From Terriglobales bacterium (GTDB taxonomy: Bacteria; Acidobacteriota; Terriglobia; Terriglobales; Gp1-AA117), in NCBI GenBank assembly GCA_030150795.1, contig JASLFF010000144.1, positions 1-5,466 of the forward strand: a DNA stretch of 5,466 nucleotides, written 5' to 3'. Below the pieces are notes generated by a model. It was not told the origin of the DNA. It made no database searches and saw only the letters and a program-made list of their open reading frames with translations. The translations under genes and the position numbers were made by a program. This document shows positions 1 to 5,466 of the stretch, in pieces. Position 1 is the stretch's first letter. Each line of letters opens with the position of its first letter.

Positions 1-411
1 GTCGGAATATCGCTTGGCGTCAATGATGTGACCTGCGGAAGGCGCGCAACGAGGTGGCTGGCTGAGCTGGATGAGTTAGCCGGTCTCTTGCGCCATAAGT
101 TTGGTGCACAGCAGATGCTCTGGAGCGGTCTGCCGCCCATGCATGAATTTCCCGCGCTGCCGCAGCCGTTGCGCTGGTATCTGGGAGCCAGGGCGAAATG
201 GTTTGACCGCATGCTGCGCGGTTGGACGGCGGCGCAACCTGATTGTGTATTCGTCGCTGCACCAGCAGAGGGTTGCGGGCCAATGATGGCAGAAGATGGT
301 TTTCATCCTGGTCCGCGGATGTATGAAATTTGGGGCGTGGAGATGGCAAGACGGATTATGGAATGTCGAGGCTTGGCTTCGCATGAACCAGCAGCGGCCC
401 AATCGGACTGA
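1..411 (+). CDS. SGNH/GDSL-family lipolytic hydrolase, C-terminal part (5' end outside window)
   Basis: The reading frame is open from base 1 and ends at TGA 409-411, giving 136 residues of a protein that starts before the window. Two SGNH-hydrolase blocks are visible. Block III is G6-V-N-D9 in the context SLGVNDVT, whose Asn normally contributes to the oxyanion hole. Block V is D99-G-F-H102, followed by PGPRMYEIWG, which supplies the catalytic Asp and His. The Ser-bearing GDSL block and Gly block II must lie upstream. The middle stretch (SGLPPMHEFPALPQPLRWYLGARA) resembles the SGNH subfamily that includes FeeA/FeeB-like esterases; this is recognition from memory, not a search. Such enzymes hydrolyse ester or thioester bonds of lipids or small acyl substrates; the substrate here cannot be read. 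No membrane segment is seen in this part. The GTG at 28 is not a credible start, because the catalytic Asn-Asp block lies just before it. The gene converges on the small cysteine protein gene, 36 bases away. Confidence 0.85.
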   Translation, partial: VGISLGVNDVTCGRRATRWLAELDELAGLLRHKFGAQQMLWSGLPPMHEFPALPQPLRWYLGARAKWFDRMLRGWTAAQPDCVFVAAPAEGCGPMMAEDGFHPGPRMYEIWGVEMARRIMECRGLASHEPAAAQSD

Positions 412-430
412 ATGGGGTTTGGGGGTTGTC

Positions 431-462
431 TATCGCCAAGAGGCAGCTCAGGTTGGCCGATA
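431..462 (+). terminator. Possible terminator hairpin between convergent genes
   Basis: TATCGCCAA (431-439) pairs with TTGGCCGATA (453-462) as a nine-pair stem with one bulged C. The loop is 13 bases and contains a further small GAG/CTC pairing. On the plus strand the stem is followed by TGGTCTTT, a weak T-rich tail. It begins 19 bases after the hydrolase stop and overlaps the last codons of the opposing gene. No T tract follows on the minus strand. The modest stem and poor tail make this tentative. Confidence 0.3.
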
Positions 463-696
463 TGGTCTTTCCACGCGCTCAACTACTCTCTTCACATACC
501 GTGGCTTTTTCCCTTTTATGACTCGGAATTTCCTGCCACACGTGGGGCAGGGAGGGACAAAGTACAATTCCTCGTGCGGCGCTAGCATCAGATGATCGCA
601 TTTACAACGCCAGGCCACATGGTTGCCAAGCCCGCGTCCGTAAGTTGTCTCGCCCTCTTTCCACTGGATCGGGACATCTTCATAGAATCTGGCCAT
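448..696 (-). CDS. Small four-cysteine zinc-ribbon-like protein of unknown function (82 aa)
   Basis: I do not recognise this protein as a named family. Its 82 residues hold a C31-x-C33 pair and a C50-P-T-C53-G knuckle, separated by 16 residues that include H35 and H41. This fits a single zinc-ribbon-type metal site, although a CxC first half is less usual than CxxC. The N-terminal part is acidic and aromatic (ARFYEDVPIQWKEGE). The C-terminal tail is strongly basic (KFRVIKGKKPRYVKRVVERVERPYRPT), which could contact nucleic acid or ribosomes; that is inference. There is no signal peptide or membrane segment, so it is probably cytosolic. An upstream in-frame ATG exists at 742-744, but the ATG at 694-696 is preferred: GGGGAGG stands five bases before it, and the extra 16 residues would be read from the candidate promoter. 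The gene is convergent with the hydrolase and divergent from the kinase, so it is probably transcribed alone. Confidence 0.72.
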   Translation of the reverse strand: MARFYEDVPIQWKEGETTYGRGLGNHVAWRCKCDHLMLAPHEELYFVPPCPTCGRKFRVIKGKKPRYVKRVVERVERPYRPT

Positions 697-701
697 CGCT
701 G

Positions 702-708
702 CCTCCCC
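702..708 (-). promoter_or_regulatory. Shine-Dalgarno site deciding the start of the small cysteine protein
   Basis: On the minus strand this reads GGGGAGG, five bases before the ATG at 694-696. It favours the 82-residue start over the in-frame ATG 48 bases upstream, which has no comparable site. Confidence 0.7.
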
Positions 709-716
709 GGAGATGC

Positions 717-744
717 ATTCTATTCCAGGAATCCGTGGAATCAA
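717..744 (-). promoter_or_regulatory. Candidate sigma-70-type promoter of the small cysteine protein gene
   Basis: On the minus strand TTGATT (739-744; four of six matches to TTGACA) and TAGAAT (717-722; five of six matches to TATAAT) are separated by 16 bases. The -10 element ends 20 bases before the chosen ATG. The transcript would therefore start just ahead of the Shine-Dalgarno site, with a very short leader. This placement supports the downstream start codon. It was found by eye against the consensus, with no experimental support. Confidence 0.45.
723..740. repeat. Dyad symmetry in the promoter spacer (possible operator)
   Basis: Arms TTCCA (723-727 in plus orientation) and TGGAA (736-740) flank an eight-base centre. 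The 18-base dyad fills the spacer between the proposed -10 and -35 elements of the minus-strand promoter and touches the -35. A repressor binding there would block the promoter. Arms this short can arise by chance, so the operator role is only a suggestion. Confidence 0.25.
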
Positions 745-773
745 AAGAAAGCATCAATAAGGCGGCATCCAAA

Positions 774-788
774 GCGGTTTCCAACCGC
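774..788. repeat. Short perfect inverted repeat in the divergent intergenic region
   Basis: GCGGTT (774-779) and AACCGC (783-788) form a perfect six-base inverted repeat around a three-base centre. It lies upstream of the proposed minus-strand -35 element and about 200 bases before the kinase start. It could be a protein-binding site or a small hairpin. On the minus strand only three Ts follow the stem, so a terminator role is weak. Confidence 0.3.
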
Positions 789-868
789 ATCAAAGATTTC
801 TCGGGTAGAAGCCAAATACAACCAATTAGATTTGCCCTATCCCATTTGTTGGATTGATCGGTCCCCGC

Positions 869-897
869 TTGCAGAACCCATCGGGCAGGGGTGTAAT
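869..897 (+). promoter_or_regulatory. Candidate promoter of the hybrid histidine kinase gene
   Basis: TTGCAG (869-874) and TGTAAT (892-897) are separated by 17 bases. The -10 matches the consensus at five of six positions and the -35 at only three. The start of transcription would be near 904, giving a leader of about 85 bases to the TTG start or about 157 to the ATG at 1061. It is the best plus-strand match I found between 745 and 988. The rest of that stretch holds no convincing gene. Confidence 0.35.
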
Positions 898-988
898 ATT
901 CGCGTGATCTGGCTGCCTGAAACGGCCAAGTGATTGAATCCTTGGTCTCAGCCAACAAATTCCAGGAAATAAGATTCTAGAAACTTTC

Positions 989-3900
989 TTGACGTCCCGC
1001 AGAGCACAACCCGATTCTCCTCCGGTCAGCGAAGCCCCCGCATTTCCACCCGATGGTCAAATGCCCGATCAGGTCTTTTCCGGCGGTGGGGAGCTGGGAG
1101 AGAGAATTCGTTCCTTTGACTGGTCAAAAACTCCGATGGGGCCAATTTCCACCTGGCCCCAAAGCTTAAAAACGGCGGTCCGCATCCTGATTACCTCACG
1201 CTATTCCATGTGGATGGGCTGGGGACCGGACCTCATCTTCTTTTACAACGATGCCTATGCGCGACAGACTTTAGGCAAGAAACATCCCTGGGCGCTGGGC
1301 AAACCATTTCGTGAAGTATGGGCGGAAATCTGGAGCGATCTTAGTTCCCGTATCCGTACGGTAATGGACACGGGCGAGGCGACATGGGATGAAGCCTTGC
1401 TCCTGTTCCTGGAGCGTAGCGGCTATCCGGAAGAAACCTACCATACTTTCTCCTACAGTCCTTTAACGGGCGACGACGGCAAAATCAGTGGTCTCTTTTG
1501 CGTTGTGATGGAAGAGACTGAACGCGTGATCGGCGAGCGCCAGCTCGGATTGCTGCGTCATCTGGCGGCCGGTCTTAGTTCGAAGAACACTGAAGAGGAT
1601 GTTTGCATCGCCATTCCGGCCAGCCTCAAAACCAACCCGCAGGATCTTCCGGTCACGCTCGTATATCTTTTTGAAAATGGGGAAATGCGTGCGCGGCTGG
1701 CCTGTGAAACCGGAATCCAACGCGGGCATCCGGCAGCGCCCGCAAAGATCGAAATTGATGCAGCGGACGCGGTATGGCCCATTCGTGATCTTCTGAATTC
1801 GAAGGAGCCGGTGTTTGTAGAGCACCTGACTGAGCGCTTCGGTTCAATGCCGACCGGCGCGTGGGACCGGCCCCCGACTCGCGCCATTCTTGTTCCCATC
1901 ACCGGGCAAGGGCAGGACCGCCCCGCCGGAGTGTTCATCACGGCGCTCAATCCTTACCGGCAGCTCAACGCCGGTTATTCCGGATTCATTGATCTTGTTG
2001 CCGGGCAGATTGCTGCGGGAATTGCCAATGCCCGCGCTTATGAAGGTGAGCGGCAGCGCGCTGAAGGACTGGCGGCCCTCGATCGCGCAAAGACAACGTT
2101 CTTCAGCAACGTGAGCCATGAGTTCCGTACGCCTTTGACCCTGATGCTGGGGCCCACGGAAGACGCGCTGGCGAGTCCGGACAAAACATTGCGCGGCAGG
2201 GAGCTGGAAACTGTCCACCGTAATGAGCTGCGGCTGCTCAAGCTGGTGAATACGCTGCTGGATTTTTCCCGACTGGAAGCGGGCAGGGTTACCGCAAGCT
2301 ACCAACCGACTGACCTGTGCGCTTACACATTGGAGCTGGCCAGCATCTTCCGCTCGGCCATTGAAAAAGCCGGGTTGAATTACGTTGTGGGCTGCGCGCC
2401 GTTGCCGCAGCCGGTCTATATTGACCGTGAAATGTGGGAGAAGATCGTGCTTAACCTGATCTCCAACGCTTTGAAGTCCACATTTCGCGGTTCCATAGAA
2501 CTGGAGTTGGTAAGCAAAGCGGACCACGTTGAATTTTCCGTGCGCGATACGGGAACGGGAATTCCGGAACACGAGCTCCCTCATTTGTTTGAACGGTTTC
2601 GCCGCGTGGAGAATGCCCGCCGCCGTACGCATGAAGGCAGCGGCATCGGGCTGGCGCTTGTGAATGAATTGCTGGCAATGCATGGCGGCAAGATCCGAGT
2701 GCAGAGCCAGGTGGCGAAAGGAACAACCTTCACGGTAACGCTGCCCTATGGAAGCCAGCATCTTCCCAGGGAGCGCGTCAGGCCGGAGGCCGAGCAGATT
2801 GTTCCCGGAACGGCGCGAAAGGCATTTGTGCAGGAGGCCCTGAGCTGGCTGCCAGGACACGCGCTGGACGACACCGCAAGCCGCGAAGATCTGGAGGCCG
2901 CAGACGCGCTGAGCGCGCCGCTTTTGGCAGCATCCAGCAAGCCGCGCGTGCTGCTGGCAGATGACAATCGCGACATGCGCGAATACGTCCGCAGGCTGCT
3001 CAGTTCGCGATTTGAAGTCACCACGGCAGATAACGGCTGGCAAGCTCTGGAGAAAGCCAATCAGCAAATCCCGGCGCTGGTCCTGAGTGACGTGATGATG
3101 CCGGAAATGGATGGCCTGCAATTGTTGGCTGCACTGCGGGAGAATCCTGCCACTTCTTTCGTGCCGGTGGTGCTGCTTTCCGCCCGGGCCGGTGAGGAAT
3201 CGCTGATTGAAGGCATGATGTCCGGGGCGGACGATTACGTGGTAAAGCCATTCACGGCGCGTGAACTGCTGGCGCGCGTGGAAGCGCACATCAAGATCGC
3301 CAGTTTCCGCCGTGAAGCGCTGGAAAGAGAATCGCGCCTGCAAAGCGAGTTGCGCGAGTCCGAGCGCGAACAGCAAAGACTGCTGGCTGTGATGAACCAG
3401 TCTACTGACTTCATTGGTGTGTCGGACCTGAATGGAAAAGTGCTGTACCTGAACCGGAGCGCCCGCCGCCTGGTGGGATTGAGCGAGTCTGAAGACGTAC
3501 GCGTGCTGAAGATACAGGACTTTGTTTTCCCTGAAGACGTTCGCGCTTTGGAAAACACTGTGGTCCCCACGGTGTTGCGTAAAGGTCGCTGGCAGGCGGA
3601 AATGCGCTTCCGCCATTTTCGAACTGGCGCTAGTATTCCCGTCGATTACCATGTCTTCCCCATCACCGATCCGAAAACAGGAGAGATTGTTGCCTTGGCC
3701 ACGGCCACACGCGACATAAGCGAGCGCAAAGCGGCAGAAGCGGCGCTGCGAAAAAGCGAAGAGCAATATCGCGTGCTGGCGGAGTTGAGCCCGCAGGCCC
3801 TGTGGACGGCCGATCGCCAGGGCCGCGTGCTTTACGCCAACCAGAGATTTTTGGAATACATCGGTCAAGAGTTTGCTCCCAAAGACGGCACAGAGTATCT

Positions 3901-5221
3901 CGATCTCTTTTATGAAGAGGACCGTGAGCGCGTTTTGAACGTCTGGACGCATAGCGTAAAAACCGGCGAAGACTACATGATCGACGCGCGGTTGATTCGC
4001 GCCAGTGACGGCGCAGCACGCTGGTGGCACCTGAGGGCGCTGCCGCTCCGCGATGAAGCTGGAAGAATCCAGCAATGGCTCGGCGTCGCCAGTGACGTGC
4101 ATGAGGGCCGCATCGCAGACCAGGCGGTGCGCATCGAACGCGCCCGGCTGGTGGAAATGTTTCGCCAGGCACCCGCATTCATGGCCATGCTTCGCGGTCC
4201 GGACCATATCTTTGAAAGGACGAACCAGCAGTATCAGGACCTGATCGGCAACCGCGACGTGCTGGGCAAGCCATTGCGCCAGGCATTGCCGGAGGCGGCA
4301 GAGCAGGGTCTCATCACGATTCTCGACAAGGTCTATCAAACCGGCGAGCCCTTCGTGGCCAACGGTCGCAGCATCGGCATTGCACGAGTTCCCGGACAGC
4401 CACTGGAAGAGCGGTTCCTGGATTTTGTGTACCAGCCTATGCGCGAAACCGACGACACAATTTCCGGCATTCTGGTCCTGGGTGTGGATGTTACCGAGCG
4501 CAAACGCACGGAAGCTGCGCTGTTGCAGAGTGAAAAACTGGCTGCCGTCGGCAGGCTATCCGCGTCCATCGCGCATGAAATCAATAATCCTTTGGAAGCC
4601 GTCACCAATCTGCTTTACCTCATCAACGAGGAAAAAGATCTTCCCGAGCAGGCCCGCAGCTTTACTCATCTGGCGCAGCAGGAACTGGCGCGCGTAAGCC
4701 AGATTGCCACGCAGACGCTCCGCTTCTATCGCCAGCCCACTGCGCGGACGGCAGTACGCGTCTCTGAGCAGCTTGACTCTGTGCTCAAGCTTTATCAAGG
4801 CCGCCTTACCTCGGCCGGCGTGGAGGTCATCAGCGATTACTGCGTCGCTGCACCGCTGCTCGCCTTTGAAGGCGAGTTGCGCCAGGTGTTCACCAACCTG
4901 GTAGGCAATGCCCTGGACGCCTCCCGCAATGGCGGCAAAATGACGTTGCGCACGCGCGAAGCCACGGACTGGCGCACCGGGCGCAAAGGCGTGCGCGTAA
5001 CCGTGGCCGACCGCGGTCATGGCATGTCCAGGGAAACGCTACGCCGCATCTTTGAGCCATTCTTCTCCACGAAAGGCATCACCGGCACCGGACTGGGCCT
5101 ATGGGTAACGCTCGGCATTATCCAGAAGCATGAGGGCCGGGTAAAGGTCCGCAGCAGCGAATCACCGGAGCATCACGGAACGGTATTTAGCGTGTTCATA
5201 CCACACAGGGAAAAAGACTAA
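989..5221 (+). CDS. Soluble dual-core hybrid sensor histidine kinase (PAS-GAF-HK-REC-PAS-PAS-PAS-HK), 1410 aa
   Basis: This is a cytosolic two-component sensor with two complete transmitter cores and an internal receiver; no membrane segment is seen. Approximate domains: N-terminal PAS-like 35-180 (signature FDWSKTPMGPISTWPQSL, then MGWGPDLIFFYNDAY); GAF 185-350; first HisKA 362-430 with phospho-acceptor H377 in SHEFRTPL; first ATPase 478-586 with N-box N489/N493, DTGTGI at 520-525 and GSGIGL at 550-555; receiver 653-770 with acidic pair D658/D659, phospho-acceptor D701, S731 and K753; a charged helix likely to be coiled coil 770-802; PAS 797-913; PAS 924-1040; PAS 1052-1172; second HisKA 1180-1245 with H1196 in AHEINNPL; second ATPase 1295-1406 with N1303/N1307, DRGHG at 1341-1345 and GTGLGL at 1366-1371. 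All catalytic residues are present. The ligand cannot be read from sequence; PAS and GAF domains can sense small molecules, redox state or light. TTG 989 is the longest usual start but has no well-placed ribosome site; ATG 1061 is a possible alternative and keeps all domains. No response regulator gene is adjacent. Confidence 0.93.
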   Translation: MTSRRAQPDSPPVSEAPAFPPDGQMPDQVFSGGGELGERIRSFDWSKTPMGPISTWPQSLKTAVRILITSRYSMWMGWGPDLIFFYNDAYARQTLGKKHPWALGKPFREVWAEIWSDLSSRIRTVMDTGEATWDEALLLFLERSGYPEETYHTFSYSPLTGDDGKISGLFCVVMEETERVIGERQLGLLRHLAAGLSSKNTEEDVCIAIPASLKTNPQDLPVTLVYLFENGEMRARLACETGIQRGHPAAPAKIEIDAADAVWPIRDLLNSKEPVFVEHLTERFGSMPTGAWDRPPTRAILVPITGQGQDRPAGVFITALNPYRQLNAGYSGFIDLVAGQIAAGIANARAYEGERQRAEGLAALDRAKTTFFSNVSHEFRTPLTLMLGPTEDALASPDKTLRGRELETVHRNELRLLKLVNTLLDFSRLEAGRVTASYQPTDLCAYTLELASIFRSAIEKAGLNYVVGCAPLPQPVYIDREMWEKIVLNLISNALKSTFRGSIELELVSKADHVEFSVRDTGTGIPEHELPHLFERFRRVENARRRTHEGSGIGLALVNELLAMHGGKIRVQSQVAKGTTFTVTLPYGSQHLPRERVRPEAEQIVPGTARKAFVQEALSWLPGHALDDTASREDLEAADALSAPLLAASSKPRVLLADDNRDMREYVRRLLSSRFEVTTADNGWQALEKANQQIPALVLSDVMMPEMDGLQLLAALRENPATSFVPVVLLSARAGEESLIEGMMSGADDYVVKPFTARELLARVEAHIKIASFRREALERESRLQSELRESEREQQRLLAVMNQSTDFIGVSDLNGKVLYLNRSARRLVGLSESEDVRVLKIQDFVFPEDVRALENTVVPTVLRKGRWQAEMRFRHFRTGASIPVDYHVFPITDPKTGEIVALATATRDISERKAAEAALRKSEEQYRVLAELSPQALWTADRQGRVLYANQRFLEYIGQEFAPKDGTEYLDLFYEEDRERVLNVWTHSVKTGEDYMIDARLIRASDGAARWWHLRALPLRDEAGRIQQWLGVASDVHEGRIADQAVRIERARLVEMFRQAPAFMAMLRGPDHIFERTNQQYQDLIGNRDVLGKPLRQALPEAAEQGLITILDKVYQTGEPFVANGRSIGIARVPGQPLEERFLDFVYQPMRETDDTISGILVLGVDVTERKRTEAALLQSEKLAAVGRLSASIAHEINNPLEAVTNLLYLINEEKDLPEQARSFTHLAQQELARVSQIATQTLRFYRQPTARTAVRVSEQLDSVLKLYQGRLTSAGVEVISDYCVAAPLLAFEGELRQVFTNLVGNALDASRNGGKMTLRTREATDWRTGRKGVRVTVADRGHGMSRETLRRIFEPFFSTKGITGTGLGLWVTLGIIQKHEGRVKVRSSESPEHHGTVFSVFIPHREKD

Positions 5222-5223
5222 AG

Positions 5224-5239
5224 TCGCGATTTCGCGATT
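5224..5239. repeat. Tandem 8-base repeat just after the kinase stop codon
   Basis: TCGCGATT occurs twice in direct tandem (5224-5231 and 5232-5239) and is followed by the partial copy TCGAT sharing the last T. Each unit contains the palindrome TCGCGA, so the pair can also fold as a five-pair stem with loop ATTT. No T run follows, so it is a poor intrinsic terminator. The rest of the gap to 5377 shows only a small dyad, AGACA/TGTCT at 5292-5304, and no clear promoter. Confidence 0.5.
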
Positions 5240-5365
5240 CGATCCGGTATCTGCGGCGGGTCCTCTTTCATCGGGGTTAAGGTTCTTTCCCAGACAACCT
5301 GTCTCCAGCAGCCGCTCTCATATCTATCAACACGTTCCCCTTCTTAACTGAAAGCTCCAGGTTCC

Positions 5366-5372
5366 AAGGAGG
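5366..5372 (+). promoter_or_regulatory. Strong Shine-Dalgarno site for the lipoprotein gene
   Basis: AAGGAGG lies five bases before the GTG at 5378-5380. A near-perfect site at the usual spacing makes the non-ATG start credible. Confidence 0.8.
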
Positions 5373-5377
5373 ACTTC

Positions 5378-5466
5378 GTGCGCACCGTCACACTAACTAT
5401 CTTTACAGGACTTTTACTATTTCTCGCCGGCTGCGGCTCGGTTTCCAGCAATATGGGGCCGACTCC
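5378..5466 (+). CDS. Putative lipoprotein, N-terminal fragment (3' end outside window)
   Basis: Only the first 29 codons are in the window. GTG is the start, set by the AAGGAGG site before it. The product begins MRTVTLTIFTGLLLFLAGCG, a short n-region with a single Arg followed by a hydrophobic stretch ending in the lipobox L16-A-G-C19. Signal peptidase II would cleave before C19, which would then be lipidated, anchoring the protein to the membrane. The following residues (GSVSSNMGPT) look like a flexible linker typical after a lipobox. Residue 20 is Gly rather than Asp, so there is no classical inner-membrane retention signal; in a diderm host the outer membrane is the default destination, by inference. 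The mature domain and so the function are unseen. The gene lies 156 bases after the kinase on the same strand; co-transcription is possible but not shown. Confidence 0.75.
   Translation, partial: MRTVTLTIFTGLLLFLAGCGSVSSNMGPT

Noticed and set aside
296..595. A 99-codon plus-strand open frame overlapping the hydrolase end
   Set aside because: It runs out of frame through the hydrolase block V motif and then antisense to the small cysteine gene, so it is a shadow frame.
592..933. A 113-codon plus-strand open frame across the small gene's 5' end and the intergenic region
   Set aside because: About a third is antisense to the better supported cysteine protein gene, and the rest has no recognisable motif.
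680..958. A 92-codon minus-strand open frame in the divergent region
   Set aside because: It overlaps the start, ribosome site and promoter of the small cysteine gene in another frame, shows no domain-like composition, and has no ribosome site of its own that I could see.
1844..4339. An 831-codon open frame antisense to the kinase gene
   Set aside because: Its codons are exactly in register with the kinase codons, so it stays open simply because the kinase avoids TTA, CTA and TCA over this stretch, as expected from its GC-rich codon choice. The sense strand carries unmistakable kinase and receiver motifs.
5224..5237. Intrinsic terminator after the kinase gene
   Set aside because: The stem is only five pairs with a four-base loop and is followed by TTCGATCC rather than a T run. 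The tandem-repeat description fits better.
5302..5330. Promoter for the lipoprotein gene using TATCAA at 5325-5330 as -10
   Set aside because: No hexamer resembling TTGACA lies 16-18 bases upstream, so it is not better than chance.

Overview
The window looks like a piece of a bacterial chromosome of moderately high GC. It holds one very large signalling gene flanked by small or incomplete genes. Leu and Ser codons in the large gene strongly avoid TTA, CTA and TCA, and Shine-Dalgarno sites precede two of the small genes, so the host is a conventional bacterium. The mix of a giant soluble PAS/GAF hybrid kinase, a GDSL-type lipolytic enzyme and a short lipoprotein would suit an environmental Acidobacteriota-like or proteobacterial soil organism. 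That taxonomic guess is inference only. No mobile element, CRISPR array, tRNA or rRNA was seen.

Layout. Bases 1-411 (+) are the C-terminal 136 residues of an SGNH/GDSL hydrolase whose start lies off the left edge. Bases 448-696 (-) encode a compact 82-residue protein with a four-cysteine zinc-ribbon-like core. It converges on the hydrolase, and a possible terminator hairpin lies at the junction. Bases 697-988 are a divergent intergenic region with candidate promoters in both directions and two short dyad symmetries. Bases 989-5221 (+) encode a 1410-residue soluble hybrid histidine kinase: PAS, GAF, first HisKA/ATPase core, receiver, three PAS domains, second HisKA/ATPase core. After a 156-base gap that begins with a tandem 8-base repeat, a lipoprotein gene starts at 5378 and runs off the right edge.

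How the genes may work together. The kinase is the centre of the window. Its first half could phosphorylate the internal receiver, and the second half is a separate PAS-gated kinase with no receiver after it. No DNA-binding response regulator is visible, so its output partner must be the internal receiver or a protein encoded elsewhere. The hydrolase and the zinc-ribbon protein are transcribed in opposite directions and show no clear link to the kinase. The lipoprotein lies downstream on the same strand and has its own strong ribosome binding site. No clearly new biological system is evident. The points most worth a second look are the dual-kinase architecture, the unresolved kinase start, and the uncharacterised small cysteine protein with its dyad-containing promoter.
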